Origin: DASYTH01 sp045806965
GTDB taxonomy: Bacteria > Actinomycetota > Actinomycetes > Mycobacteriales > Pseudonocardiaceae
NCBI GenBank assembly: GCA_045806965.1
Contig: JBJMIG010000099.1
Span: 115,097-179,096, forward strand
Length of the DNA: 64,000 nt
Direction of reading: 5' to 3'
This document shows, one piece after another, positions 1-8,799 of the stretch (position 1 is the stretch's first letter; each line of letters opens with the position of its first letter). Under the pieces are notes generated by a model. It worked only from the letters and a program-made list of their open reading frames with translations. It was not told the origin of the DNA and ran no database searches. A program made the position numbers and the translations under genes.

Positions 1-153
1 GTCGGTCCGAGCGGCAGCGACCTGACGTTGGACGGCGGCCGGCACTGGCGGCAGTTCGACGCCGGCAGCTTCGACACGGTGGACTGCGCGCCCGACGGCG
101 GCTGCTGGGCCTCCGGCGAGCAGGGCCGGGCGGCCAGCCTCACCCTCGGCTAG
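1..153 (+). CDS. C-terminal end of a BNR/YCF48-type beta-propeller protein (5' truncated)
   Basis: Frame 1 is open from the window edge to a TAG at 151-153 and gives 50 residues. These contain LDGGRHWRQFD and a glycine-rich GCWASGEQGR end, which resemble the last blades of actinobacterial BNR/YCF48-like propeller proteins, often annotated 'oxidoreductase'. The gene begins outside the window, so neither the start nor a signal peptide can be judged. Its stop codon overlaps the stop of the convergent dehalogenase gene. The family call rests on a short fragment. Confidence 0.6.
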   Translation, partial: VGPSGSDLTLDGGRHWRQFDAGSFDTVDCAPDGGCWASGEQGRAASLTLG

Positions 154-1067
154 CTCGCCGGGTTGGCTCGGACGAACTCGACGACGTGCCCGGCAAGGAC
201 ATCGCCGGCGTCCTCCTGGAGGAAGTGCCCGGCCCCCACGATGACCGGGTGCTCGCGGCCCGCCGCGCCGGCGGCGTGCCGGCGCAGGATCGGGCCCATC
301 CCGCCGGTGATCGGGTCGCCGTCGCTGAACGCCACGAGCATCGGGATCGGCAGTTCACCGAGTGCGGCCCAGGCCGCTCGGTTGGCGGCGCTGGCTGGAT
401 CGTCCACCGTGGTCGGCACCAGGCCGGGCATGGCGCGCGGGCCGGCGGTGTAGGAGTCGTCCGGGAACGGCGCGTCGTAACCGGCGAGCACCTCGGGGGT
501 CAGCGTGCCCCGGCAGCCGGCCTGGACGAAGCGGGCCACGTCGAGGTGCGGCGCGTGCTGGATCGCGTCCCGGAACCGGTGCCACACCTCGGGCATGGGG
601 TGCTCGCCGGTGGGCAGGCCGGTGTTGGCGCACACCAGCCGGGCGAACCGGTCCGGGTGCTCGGCGGCGAGGCGCAGGCCGATCAGCCCGCCCCAGTCCT
701 GGCCGACCAGGGTCACCGCGGGAAGGTCAAGCACGTCGAAGGCGAGCGCCCGGACCCACTCGACGTGCCTGGCGTAGGTGTGATCACCTTGCTCGGCCGG
801 CTTGTCCGACCGGCCGAAGCCGACCAGGTCCGGGCAGATCACCCGCAGGCCGGCGCCGGCCAGCACCGGCATCATCTTGCGGTACAGGAACGACCAGCTC
901 GGCTCGCCGTGCAGGCAGAGCACGACCGGCCCGGCCGGCGGCCCGTCGGCCACCCAGGCCATCCGCAGGGTGCCGCCGTCGCCGTCCGGCACGTCGGCGA
1001 ACTCCGGGGTATAGCCGAACTCCGGCAGACCGTCGAAGCGGTCCGCCGGAGTTCGAAGTGTCCGCAT
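150..1067 (-). CDS. Haloalkane dehalogenase (alpha/beta hydrolase)
   Basis: The 305-residue protein is predicted to hydrolyse carbon-halogen bonds in haloalkanes (EC 3.8.1.5), acting in the cytosol without cofactors. The HGEPSW oxyanion/halide motif lies at residues 53-58, the nucleophile elbow GQDWGG has Asp124, a candidate acid lies near 249-251 (SDGD), and the catalytic His281 is in GAGHF. An Asp rather than Ser nucleophile separates dehalogenases from ordinary esterases. Length fits the roughly 300-residue family. The ATG overlaps the stop of the upstream DUF1508 gene by one base (TGATG), so the two are probably translationally coupled. An epoxide hydrolase is the main alternative, but the N-terminal HGEPSW pattern favours dehalogenase. 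Confidence 0.85.
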   Translation of the reverse strand: MRTLRTPADRFDGLPEFGYTPEFADVPDGDGGTLRMAWVADGPPAGPVVLCLHGEPSWSFLYRKMMPVLAGAGLRVICPDLVGFGRSDKPAEQGDHTYARHVEWVRALAFDVLDLPAVTLVGQDWGGLIGLRLAAEHPDRFARLVCANTGLPTGEHPMPEVWHRFRDAIQHAPHLDVARFVQAGCRGTLTPEVLAGYDAPFPDDSYTAGPRAMPGLVPTTVDDPASAANRAAWAALGELPIPMLVAFSDGDPITGGMGPILRRHAAGAAGREHPVIVGAGHFLQEDAGDVLAGHVVEFVRANPAS

Positions 1068-1249
1068 CAGGAAGTCTGGTCTACGACGGCGGCGTCCACC
1101 GAGTTGGTCTTCACCGAGTCGATCCCGTTCAGCGCACCGGCCTTGGACTCGTAGGCCTCGCCAACCGCGATGATCTCGCCGTTGCCCGCCTTCAGCCGGA
1201 ACCGGTACTTGCCCGCGGCGTCGGTGTAGAGCTCGAACTTGCCCGCCAT
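1067..1249 (-). CDS. DUF1508 (YegP-like) small protein
   Basis: This 60-residue protein starts MAGKFELYTD and contains GKYRFRLKAGNGEIIA and the AYESKAGALNGIDSVK segment, the signature of one DUF1508 unit. E. coli YegP carries two such units, so this is a single-repeat form. The ATG at 1249 is preceded by GAGGAG, and the last base of its TGA is the first base of the dehalogenase ATG. Its biochemical role is unknown. Pairing with the dehalogenase suggests shared expression, not necessarily shared function. Confidence 0.8.
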   Translation of the reverse strand: MAGKFELYTDAAGKYRFRLKAGNGEIIAVGEAYESKAGALNGIDSVKTNSVDAAVVDQTS

Positions 1250-1330
1250 TGCGCACTCCTCAGGTGGAATTAAGTGGAAACACGGTTGGGACCGCGGACA
1301 TCCTGTCACCGCGAGGCGGGCAGGTCTCGA

Positions 1331-2758
1331 TCAGGCCGCCGCACGCCGCGGCAGCCACAGCGCGAGCACCGCGCCGGCCGCCACCACGAGCCCGCCGACC
1401 ACCACCGCGGGTGTCAGGCCGTCCACAAAGGACGTTCGGCTGCCGTAGTCGCCGAACGAGGCGAACACCGAGGCCAGCACCGCGACGCCCATGGCCACGC
1501 CGACCTCGCGGATCGTGTTGTTGATGCCGGAGGCCACGCCGTGCTCGCTCGACCGCACGCTGCCGAGCACCATCGTGGTGATCGGCGCGAAGGTCAGCCC
1601 CATGCCCACGCCGGCGAGCACGAACGGCGCGATGAGTCCGCTGAACTCGATGTCGACCTTGCTGGTCAGCGCGATCCAGAGCAGCCCGGCGGCGAGCAGT
1701 GCCTGGCCGGCGACGATCAGCGTGCGCGCGCCGATCCGGCCGACGAGCAGGCCGGCCACCGGAGCGACGACCATCGGAGCGAGCGTCCACGGCATGGTGC
1801 GCAGGCCCGAGTCGAGCGGGCTGAGCCCCTGCACCACCTGGAAGAACTGGGCGAGCAGGAAGACCGCGCCGAACACGCCGAGCGAGAAGGTGAACGTCAC
1901 GGCGTTGACCAGGCTGAAGCCCCGCGAGCGGAACAGCCGCATGGGCAGCATGGGCGCGGCGGCCCGGCGCTCCCAGGCCAGGAACGCGACGACCAGCAGC
2001 CCGCCGCCGACCAGCGCGCCGAGTACCTTCGCCGACGTCCAGCCGTCGTCCGCGCCGTGCACCACACCCCAGACCAGGGCCAGCACGCCGGCCGAGGAGA
2101 GCACCAGGCCGAGCGGGTCGAGCTTGCCCGCTCCGCCGCGAGACTCGCCGAGCACCATGGCGGCCAGCGGCACCGCGATCAGGCCGACCGGCACGTTGAG
2201 CCAGAAGATCCAGTTCCAGGTGAGGCCGTCCGCCACCGCGCCACCGACCACCGGGCCGACCGCGACGCCGAGCCCGCTGATTCCGCCCCAGATGCCGACG
2301 GCGGCGTTGCGCAGCCGCTCCGGCACGGCGGCGGCGAGCAGGGTGAGCGAGAGTGGCATGACCGCCGCCCCGGCCGCGCCCTGCACCGCCCGCCCGACGG
2401 TGAGCATCCACGGCTCGGTGGCCACCGCGCAGGCCGCCGAGGCCAGCGTGAACACCGAGATGCCGGCCAGGAACACCCGGCGCCGGCCGATCCGGTCGCC
2501 AAGCGCGGACGCGGTGAGCAGCAGTGCGGCGAAGGAGAGCGTGTACGCGTTGATGAACCACTGCAGGTCGGTCAGCGAGGCGCCCATCTCGGCCTTGATC
2601 ACCGGCAGCGCCGTGGTCACCACCAGGTTGTCCAGTGTGACCATGAACATCGGAATGCCGACCGCGGCCAGCACGGCCCATAACGGCCGCACCCGGGGCC
2701 GGGTCGAGCCGAGACCGGCCGGTGCGGGTCCACCCTCCAGAACCGCCGTGCTCATCAT
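1331..2758 (-). CDS. MFS drug efflux transporter, DHA2 (EmrB/QacA) type
   Basis: This is a 475-residue multispanning inner-membrane protein with about 14 hydrophobic segments. The family features are visible: DNLVVTTALPVI in TM1, GDRIGRRRVF after TM2 (motif A) and GPVVGGAVADG (motif C, antiporter signature). Such pumps export drugs or toxic metabolites using the proton gradient. ATG-ATG at 2758/2755 follows a GAGGAG ribosome site; the second ATG has the better spacing, so the start is uncertain by one codon. The gene is divergent from xylulokinase, and the gap holds GATAAC-type repeats that look like operator half-sites. No regulator gene is adjacent. Substrate is unknown. Confidence 0.9.
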   Translation of the reverse strand: MMSTAVLEGGPAPAGLGSTRPRVRPLWAVLAAVGIPMFMVTLDNLVVTTALPVIKAEMGASLTDLQWFINAYTLSFAALLLTASALGDRIGRRRVFLAGISVFTLASAACAVATEPWMLTVGRAVQGAAGAAVMPLSLTLLAAAVPERLRNAAVGIWGGISGLGVAVGPVVGGAVADGLTWNWIFWLNVPVGLIAVPLAAMVLGESRGGAGKLDPLGLVLSSAGVLALVWGVVHGADDGWTSAKVLGALVGGGLLVVAFLAWERRAAAPMLPMRLFRSRGFSLVNAVTFTFSLGVFGAVFLLAQFFQVVQGLSPLDSGLRTMPWTLAPMVVAPVAGLLVGRIGARTLIVAGQALLAAGLLWIALTSKVDIEFSGLIAPFVLAGVGMGLTFAPITTMVLGSVRSSEHGVASGINNTIREVGVAMGVAVLASVFASFGDYGSRTSFVDGLTPAVVVGGLVVAAGAVLALWLPRRAAA

Positions 2759-2783
2759 GCGCTCCTCGTTGTTGTTATTGGAT

Positions 2784-2828
2784 GATAACTTGTCGGCGAT
2801 GACGGTAGCTATCGACTGATAACAAGTC
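2784..2828. promoter_or_regulatory. Repeated GATAAC-type half-sites, probable operator of the efflux gene
   Basis: GATAACTTGTC at 2784-2794 and GATAACAAGTC at 2818-2828 are near-identical 11-mers on the same strand. A further TTGTTAT lies at 2772-2778, so an inverted pair TTGTTAT/ATAACAA (2819-2825) also exists. The cluster sits just upstream of the efflux ATG in an otherwise GC-rich region. It looks like a TetR or MarR-type binding region. This is inference from symmetry and position only. Confidence 0.4.
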
Positions 2829-2927
2829 AAGAGGTGCCCGGTCGGCAGCGCGGTGTTGTACTCCGACGCCGGCCGGCGATACCCGCGACCCTGGCCAGGA
2901 GTGCGCTTACCGGGAATCATGCGTGCC

Positions 2928-4325
2928 ATGACGCTCGTGCTCGGCATCGACTCCTCCACCCAGTCGACCAAGGCGTTGGTGACCGATGCGACGACCGGCG
3001 CGGTGCTGGCCGAGGGCCGGGCCGCGCACCCGGACGGCACCGAGGTCGACCCGGCCGCCTGGTGGCAGGCCTGCCAGCACGCGATCGGCGCGGCCACCGC
3101 GGGGTTGACCGAGCCGGTGGCCGCGGTGGCCGTCGCGGGGCAGCAGCACGGACTGGTCGCGCTGGACGCCCGGCACGACGTGGTCCGACCGGCGCTGCTG
3201 TGGAACGACACCCGCTCGGCGGAGCAGGCGGTCCGGCTGGTCGGCGGCGACCCGTCCTGGTGGGCCGAGCGCACCGGCTCGGTCCCGGTGGCCAGCTTCA
3301 CCGTCAGCAAGCTCGCCTGGCTGGCCGAGCACGAGCCGGCCAACGCCGACCGGGTGGCCACCGTGACCCTGCCGCACGACTGGCTGACCTGGCAGCTTTC
3401 CGGGCAGGGCGACCGGTTCACCACCGATCGCGGCGACGCGTCCGGCACCGGCTACTTCTCCCCGCGCACCGGCGCCTGGCTGCCCGACGTGCTCGACACG
3501 GCCTTCGGGGGCAGGGCGCCGGGCCTGCCCGAGGTGCTCGGTCCCGCCGCACCGGCCGGCCAAACGGCCGGCGGCGCCGTGCTCGGCCCGGGCACCGGGG
3601 ACAACATGGCCGCGGGGCTCGGCCTCGGCCTGCGCCCCGGCGACGTGGTCGTCTCGCTCGGCACCTCGGGGACCGTGTTCGCCAGCGTGACCGAGCCGGC
3701 GGCCGACCCGTCCGGCGCGGTGGCCGGATTCTGCGACGCCACCGGCGGATACCTGCCGCTGGTCTGCACGCTGAACGCGGCGCGCGTGCTCAGCGCGACC
3801 GCGGCCCTGCTCGGCACCGACCTGGCCGGCCTGGATAGCCTTGCGGGACAAGCGAAGCCGGGCGCCGGTGGGCTGGTCATGCTGCCCTACCTCGAAGGTG
3901 AACGCACGCCGAACCTGCCGACCGCAACCGGCACGCTCACCGGCCTGCGCGGCGGAAATATGACCCCGGAGAACCTGGCCAGGGCGGCGGTCGAGGGCAT
4001 GCTCTGCGGTCTGGCCGATGGGCTGGCCGCGCTGCTGGCCACCGGCGTCGCCGTCCAGCGGGTGCTGCTGATCGGCGGCGCCAGCCGGTCAACCGCCGTG
4101 CAGCAGGTGGCCGCCGGCCTGTTCGGCGTCCCGGTCGAGGTGCCCGAACCGGCCGAGTACGTCGCGCTCGGTGCCGCGCGGCAGGCCGCCTGGGTACTCT
4201 ACGGCGCCGCCGAACCACCGGCCTGGCATCGTCCGTCCCGGACTCTCGCACCGACCGGCGACGGCGGCGCCGTGCTCGAGGCCTACAACGCGGCGCGCGA
4301 CCTGGTCCACGGCCGGTCCGCCTGA
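2928..4325 (+). CDS. xylB: Xylulokinase (FGGY family)
   Basis: The 465-residue FGGY kinase phosphorylates D-xylulose to xylulose 5-phosphate with ATP in the cytosol, feeding the pentose phosphate pathway. It opens with the actin-fold phosphate-1 loop GIDSSTQSTKAL, followed by AGQQHGLV, LWNDTRS and the GTGDNMAAGLGLG and SLGTSGTVFA motifs. The second-domain adenosine motif LIGGASRS is near residue 385. ATG at 2928 gives MTLVLGIDSS, the usual family start; an ATG three codons upstream (2919) is possible. No clear ribosome site precedes either, so the mRNA may be nearly leaderless. No xylose isomerase or transporter is adjacent. Confidence 0.9.
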   Translation: MTLVLGIDSSTQSTKALVTDATTGAVLAEGRAAHPDGTEVDPAAWWQACQHAIGAATAGLTEPVAAVAVAGQQHGLVALDARHDVVRPALLWNDTRSAEQAVRLVGGDPSWWAERTGSVPVASFTVSKLAWLAEHEPANADRVATVTLPHDWLTWQLSGQGDRFTTDRGDASGTGYFSPRTGAWLPDVLDTAFGGRAPGLPEVLGPAAPAGQTAGGAVLGPGTGDNMAAGLGLGLRPGDVVVSLGTSGTVFASVTEPAADPSGAVAGFCDATGGYLPLVCTLNAARVLSATAALLGTDLAGLDSLAGQAKPGAGGLVMLPYLEGERTPNLPTATGTLTGLRGGNMTPENLARAAVEGMLCGLADGLAALLATGVAVQRVLLIGGASRSTAVQQVAAGLFGVPVEVPEPAEYVALGAARQAAWVLYGAAEPPAWHRPSRTLAPTGDGGAVLEAYNAARDLVHGRSA

Positions 4326-4337
4326 CCTCGCCGGGCG

Positions 4338-6344
4338 CTAGGCTCCGTTCTTCCGCGCCGCGGCGGCACGTTTCCTTGGTGCCGCGGATTTCTTGGCCTC
4401 GGCCGGGTCATCCTTGGTGGACGGCACGTAGCGCCGGCCCAGATTGTCCTCTGTAGACGGTCCGGGTTGCCAGGTGGCGATCCACGGGCCGGTGCCCTCA
4501 CTCGCGTCGATGATGCCGGCCTCCAGCCAGGTGTACCGGCCGTCAAGCGTGTCCAGCGCCAGCTGGTAGTCCGCGTCGTCGGTGTTGCTGAACAGCGAGT
4601 CGAGCAGCCGCTCGATCCGTAGCCGGGCCTGTTGACAGAACACATCCGCCAGCTCGTAGGCGGCGGCGCCCTCGGTGGCGTCGTTCACCCGCTGCATCTC
4701 GGCCCGGACGCAGGCCGCGGACATGGCGAACAGCTCGGCACCGACATCCACGATCCGGCCGAGGAAGCCCTGCCGCTTCTCCAAGCCCGCCTGCCAGCGC
4801 GCCATGCCGTAGAAGGTCGAGCGGGCCAGCTTCCTGGCGGTGCGCTCGACGTAACGCAGATGTGTCGCAAGTGGACCGAACTCGCGGAACGACGTGGGCA
4901 GTTGGCCCTTTCCGGCGACCAGCTGAGGCAGCCACTTGGCATAGAAACCGCTCGCCTTGGCCGCCGCGCGAGCCTTGCGCTTCACGTCCGCCTCCGGATC
5001 GGCCAGGTCGCCGGCCGCCTTGAGGTGGGCGTCCACCGCCTCGCGGGCGACCAGCAGCCGCATGATCTCGCTGGAGCCCTCGAAGATCCGGTTGATCCGC
5101 AGGTCCCGGACCAGTTGCTCGGCCGCGACCGCCCGTTCGCCGCGTGCGGCAAGCGATGCCGCGGTCTCGTAGCCACGACCGCCGCGGACCTGGATCAGCT
5201 CGTCGCCGATCAGGTCGGCCATCTCGCTCGCCCAGAGCTTGGCCAGCGCCGCCTCGATCCGAATGTCGTTGCGCCCCTCGTCGCTCATCTGGCCGGACAG
5301 GTCGAGCACGGCCTCGAGCGCGTAGGTGGTGGCCGCGATGAAGGCGATCTTGTTGGACACCGCGGCGTGCTTGCCGACCGGCCGGCCCCACTGCACCCGG
5401 GCGTTCGACCACTCCCGGGAGATCTTGAGCGCCCACTTCCCGGCCGCGGTACACATGGCCGGGATGGACAGCCGCCCGGCGTTCAGGGTGGTCAGCGCGA
5501 TCTTGAGGCCGTCGCCCTCGCGGCCGACCAGGTTGTCCTTGGGTACCCGCACCTTGTGGAACCGGGTGACGCCGTTCTCGATGCCGCGCAGACCCATGAA
5601 CGAGTTGCGCCGCTCGATCGTGATGCCCGGCGAGTCGACCTCGACGATGAACGCCGAGATCCCGCCTCGATGCCCATCGGACTTCGGCACCGCGGCCATC
5701 ACCACGACCAGTTCGGCTACCACCCCGTTGGTGGTCCACAGCTTCACACCGTCCAACTCGTAGGCCTCGCCGTCCTCCGTCGGGGTCGCCGTGGACGCCA
5801 TCCGGGCGGGGTCGGAGCCAACGTCGGGCTCGGTGAGCAGGAAGGCGGTGACCGCACCCTTGGCGCAGCGGGGCAGGAACTTCGCCTTCTGCTCCGGCGT
5901 CCCGGCCAGCTTCAGCGGTTCGGGCACGCCGATCGACTGGTGCGCCGAGAGGAGCACCGAGATGCTCGGGTGCACGCCGCCAACCAGCATCAGCGCGCGG
6001 TTGTAGGCGACCTGGCTGAGCCCGAGCCCGCCGTACTCCTCGGGGATCTTGATACCGAAGCAGCCCAGGTCGGCGAAACCCTTGACGTACTCGTCGGGAA
6101 TCCGGTCCTCGCGCTCGATCACCGCGCCGTCAAGCGTTTCGCAGTACTCCCGCAGCCGGGTGAGGAACTGCTCACCCCGCCGCGCCGGGTCCGGACCGGG
6201 CACCGGGTGCGGGTGGATCAGGTCGAGGCGGAACCGGCCGAGGAACAGTTCCTTGCAGAACGACGGCTTCGCCCAGTCCGTCTCCCGGGACGCCTCCGCG
6301 AGCGCCCTGGCTTCCTTTTCAGATACGTGCGCGTCGTTGCCCAC
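4338..6344 (-). CDS. Long-form acyl-CoA dehydrogenase (FadE-like)
   Basis: The 668-residue flavoprotein is predicted to introduce the trans-2 double bond of acyl-CoAs in fatty-acid beta-oxidation. It has the N-terminal helical domain with PEEYGGLGLS, the FAD/substrate segment LLTEPDVGSDPARM, and the C-terminal FEGSSEIMRLLVARE, whose Glu matches the catalytic base. It exceeds the usual 380-400 residues by a C-terminal extension typical of very-long-chain-type enzymes, plus a lysine/alanine-rich tail. A GTG at 6344 lies 7 nt after GAGGAGG and is preferred over upstream in-frame ATGs. Chain-length specificity cannot be read from sequence. Confidence 0.88.
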   Translation of the reverse strand: MGNDAHVSEKEARALAEASRETDWAKPSFCKELFLGRFRLDLIHPHPVPGPDPARRGEQFLTRLREYCETLDGAVIEREDRIPDEYVKGFADLGCFGIKIPEEYGGLGLSQVAYNRALMLVGGVHPSISVLLSAHQSIGVPEPLKLAGTPEQKAKFLPRCAKGAVTAFLLTEPDVGSDPARMASTATPTEDGEAYELDGVKLWTTNGVVAELVVVMAAVPKSDGHRGGISAFIVEVDSPGITIERRNSFMGLRGIENGVTRFHKVRVPKDNLVGREGDGLKIALTTLNAGRLSIPAMCTAAGKWALKISREWSNARVQWGRPVGKHAAVSNKIAFIAATTYALEAVLDLSGQMSDEGRNDIRIEAALAKLWASEMADLIGDELIQVRGGRGYETAASLAARGERAVAAEQLVRDLRINRIFEGSSEIMRLLVAREAVDAHLKAAGDLADPEADVKRKARAAAKASGFYAKWLPQLVAGKGQLPTSFREFGPLATHLRYVERTARKLARSTFYGMARWQAGLEKRQGFLGRIVDVGAELFAMSAACVRAEMQRVNDATEGAAAYELADVFCQQARLRIERLLDSLFSNTDDADYQLALDTLDGRYTWLEAGIIDASEGTGPWIATWQPGPSTEDNLGRRYVPSTKDDPAEAKKSAAPRKRAAAARKNGA

Positions 6345-6544
6345 GATGCCGCCTCCTCGTGGTGTTACCCATCGGTAGCCTACTGGCGAACCTACTCTTG
6401 CACCGGATACCGCGTCGAGGTCCGGATAGTCCGCGGCGCGCGTGTCGCTGGGGTTGCCAGGCACGATCGTGTTGGCCGTCGAACCCGACGTGCCGCCGGT
6501 CACATCGGTTGCGCGGAAAGCGTCGCGCGTGGCCTGATGAGTGG

Positions 6545-7471
6545 ATGAGCGGGACGCCGGCCGTGGCCGACTGGGGCGGGACGAGCCGGTTCGTCGACCT
6601 TGGCGGGCCGGTGCACTACGTCGAGTTCGGCGGGCCGGCGGCCGGGCCGCGGATCGTTCTGGTGCACGGCCTCGGCGGTTCGCACCTGAACTGGTGCCTG
6701 CTGGCCGGGCAGCTGGTGCCGCACGCCCGGGTCACCGCGGTGGACCTGGCCGGTTTCGGGCTGACCAACCCGGAGGGGCGGGAGTGCACCGTCGCGGCCA
6801 ACACCGCGCTGCTGCACAGGTTCCTGTCCGAGGTGGTGGGCGAGCCGGTGATCCTGGTCGGGAACTCCATGGGCGGGATGATCGCCATTCACGAGGCGGC
6901 GGTGCATCCGGACGACATCACCGGCCTGGTGTTGATCGACCCGGCGCTGCCGCCTGCCGTCGGGGTGCTCCCGGACCCGCTGGTGGCCATGACGTTCGCC
7001 GGCTACGCGATGCCGTGGCTCGGCGAGTTGTTCATGGCCCGCGGCCGGGCCCGCTCCACCGCGCTCGACCAGGTGCGGCGGGTCTACCGGTTGTGCTGCG
7101 TCGACCCGGGCTTGATCCCGCCGGAGCTGGTCACCGCGTCGGTGGCGCTGGTGGAGCGCCGGGCTCGCGTTCCCGGACTGGACACCGCGTTCCTGGCCGC
7201 CGCGCGCTCCGTCCTGCGCACCAGCGCCCGCCGAAACCAGTACTTCGCCACCATGCGGGCCGTCCGCGCGCCGGTGCTGGTGATCCACGGCGAGTCCGAC
7301 CGGCTCGTGTCGATCAAGACCGCGCGGGCCGCCGCGGCCCGCAACCCGGCCTGGCAGCTGGTCACCCTTCCGAACGTCGGCCACGTGCCGCAGTTGGAGG
7401 CCCCGGAGACCGCCGCGGCGCACATTCGCGCCTGGCTGACCCGGCACGCCCGCACCCCCGACCCCACCTGA
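6545..7471 (+). CDS. Alpha/beta-fold hydrolase
   Basis: A 308-residue cytosolic serine hydrolase. LVHGLGGSHLNW carries the oxyanion HG motif, the nucleophile elbow GNSMGG has Ser108, the acid is in HGESDRLV, and the histidine is in NVGHVPQLE. All three triad members are present, so it should be active. ATG at 6545 is used because it places the beta-1 strand normally; no convincing ribosome site precedes it. It is transcribed away from the acyl-CoA dehydrogenase gene. The substrate is unknown; esterase, lipase or C-C hydrolase are all possible. Confidence 0.8.
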   Translation: MSGTPAVADWGGTSRFVDLGGPVHYVEFGGPAAGPRIVLVHGLGGSHLNWCLLAGQLVPHARVTAVDLAGFGLTNPEGRECTVAANTALLHRFLSEVVGEPVILVGNSMGGMIAIHEAAVHPDDITGLVLIDPALPPAVGVLPDPLVAMTFAGYAMPWLGELFMARGRARSTALDQVRRVYRLCCVDPGLIPPELVTASVALVERRARVPGLDTAFLAAARSVLRTSARRNQYFATMRAVRAPVLVIHGESDRLVSIKTARAAAARNPAWQLVTLPNVGHVPQLEAPETAAAHIRAWLTRHARTPDPT

Positions 7472-7518
7472 CCGACCCGAGGGGGATCACCCGATCCGGT
7501 GCCCTCCGGCCGGCCCGA

Positions 7519-8232
7519 TCACCCTGCCAGCCAAGGAATCCTCAGCTCTGCGGCGGTGCTTCGGCCGATCTCCCGCAGCTCGTCCGCCTCCCGACCGGGC
7601 GGCAGTTCCCCGGCGAGCGCGAGTTGCGCGGCGGCTACCTGCGGCCGGGCGCCCAGCGCGGCACGCAGTTGCAACGACCGGCGCAGCAGGGCGATTCCGG
7701 CCGCTCGCTCGCCCTGCCGGTTGATCAGCTGACCGCCCTGATGCCGGACCACGTAGGACTCGAGGAACCGGTCCCCCTGCGCGGCGGCGATCTCGCCCGC
7801 CCGCCGGTACCCGTCCCGGGCCGCTTCCCAGTCGCCGGTCAGAGTCTCGGTGCACACCGCGCGGTGGAAGGTGGCCCACCCGGACAGTGCCGGATTCGCT
7901 CCCGGATCCGATGCGGCTGCGGCGAACCCCACCGCCGGGTCCGCCCCGGCTGGCCCGCCCAGCCGGAACAGCCGCCGCCAGTACTCGAGCTGCGCGGTGA
8001 GCAGGCCGGCCAGCGCCGCGTTCGGGACGCTACGGACGGACGCCGCCGCGGCGTCCGCATCGTCCAACCGCCAGACATGGCGCTCCACCAGGATCTCCGC
8101 CCGCAACGCGGCCGCCGTGGGATCGTCGCCAGGTGGGAGTGCGGCCAGTGCCGCTTCCCACTGTCCGGCACGCCGCAGATGGCGAGCCGGAGCAAGATCA
8201 GATCTTCCTAGGTAGGTATCATCAGGCGTCAT
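7519..8232 (-). CDS. TPR-like helical repeat protein of unknown function
   Basis: The 237-residue protein is rich in Ala, Arg and Leu helices with TPR-like spacing, for example GQWEAALAAL, GDWEAARDGYRRAGEIA and GERAAGIALLRRSLQLR. No catalytic motif, signal peptide or membrane segment is visible. It probably folds as a helical solenoid that binds a protein or peptide partner. The gene starts 36 bp from the divergent CGNR zinc-finger gene, so the two very likely share a promoter region. Comparable actinobacterial genes are annotated only as hypothetical or tetratricopeptide-repeat proteins. Confidence 0.65.
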   Translation of the reverse strand: MTPDDTYLGRSDLAPARHLRRAGQWEAALAALPPGDDPTAAALRAEILVERHVWRLDDADAAAASVRSVPNAALAGLLTAQLEYWRRLFRLGGPAGADPAVGFAAAASDPGANPALSGWATFHRAVCTETLTGDWEAARDGYRRAGEIAAAQGDRFLESYVVRHQGGQLINRQGERAAGIALLRRSLQLRAALGARPQVAAAQLALAGELPPGREADELREIGRSTAAELRIPWLAG

Positions 8233-8268
8233 GACCCCTACTCTCGCGGGTCAGATGTAGGGAGTCAA

Positions 8269-8799
8269 ATGCAATACGAGGACTACATCGGCAACCTGGC
8301 GCGGCTCGCCGTGGAGGTGGTGAACACCGGGTCGACCGACCACCTGAGCGGCCTGAACGCCGCGATGCTGACTGAGCACCACATCGCCCACCCGACCGCC
8401 GTTGACCTGGCGCCGCTCCTTCGGCTGCTCCGCCCCGCGGTCGCCGCGGTCGCCGACCACACTCCTCCGGAGCCGATCAACCACCTACTGCACAGGTATC
8501 CCCCACAGCTCCAGATCAGCACCCACGACGGCCAGGCCCACCTGCACCACGCCGCCGACGGGACCCCGCCCGCACAATGGCTCGGCCAAAGTTGCGCCGC
8601 CGCCCTGGCGCACATCGCCTGCGGCGCACCCGCCGTCACCATCGCCCGCTGCCAGGCCGCCAACTGTCGCAACTTCTTCGTCGACCAGTCCCGCAACCGC
8701 ACTCGGCGGTACTGCTCCAATACCTGCGCCAGCCGCACCACGGTCGCCGCCCACCGCGCTCGCCAGTCCAGCTCGCCAGCTCCCGGAAGTGAGCGCTAA
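8269..8799 (+). CDS. CGNR zinc-finger domain protein (ABATE family)
   Basis: The 176-residue protein has an N-terminal ABATE-like region (YIGNLARLAVEVVNT) and a C-terminal CGNR zinc finger, a family thought to act as stress-related transcription regulators. The metal site is visible as RCQAANC followed by NRTRRYCSNTC, a C-x4-C plus C-x3-C pattern. The usual CGNR tetrad reads CASR here, so that hallmark is altered while the cysteines are kept. The protein ends in a Ser/Pro tail. It is divergent from the TPR-like gene across a 36-bp gap and may regulate it. Confidence 0.8.
   Translation: MQYEDYIGNLARLAVEVVNTGSTDHLSGLNAAMLTEHHIAHPTAVDLAPLLRLLRPAVAAVADHTPPEPINHLLHRYPPQLQISTHDGQAHLHHAADGTPPAQWLGQSCAAALAHIACGAPAVTIARCQAANCRNFFVDQSRNRTRRYCSNTCASRTTVAAHRARQSSSPAPGSER

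Noticed and set aside
1331..3448. A 705-codon open frame extending the efflux pump upstream
   Set aside because: The extension is antisense to xylB and the ribosome site and family start are at 2755-2758.
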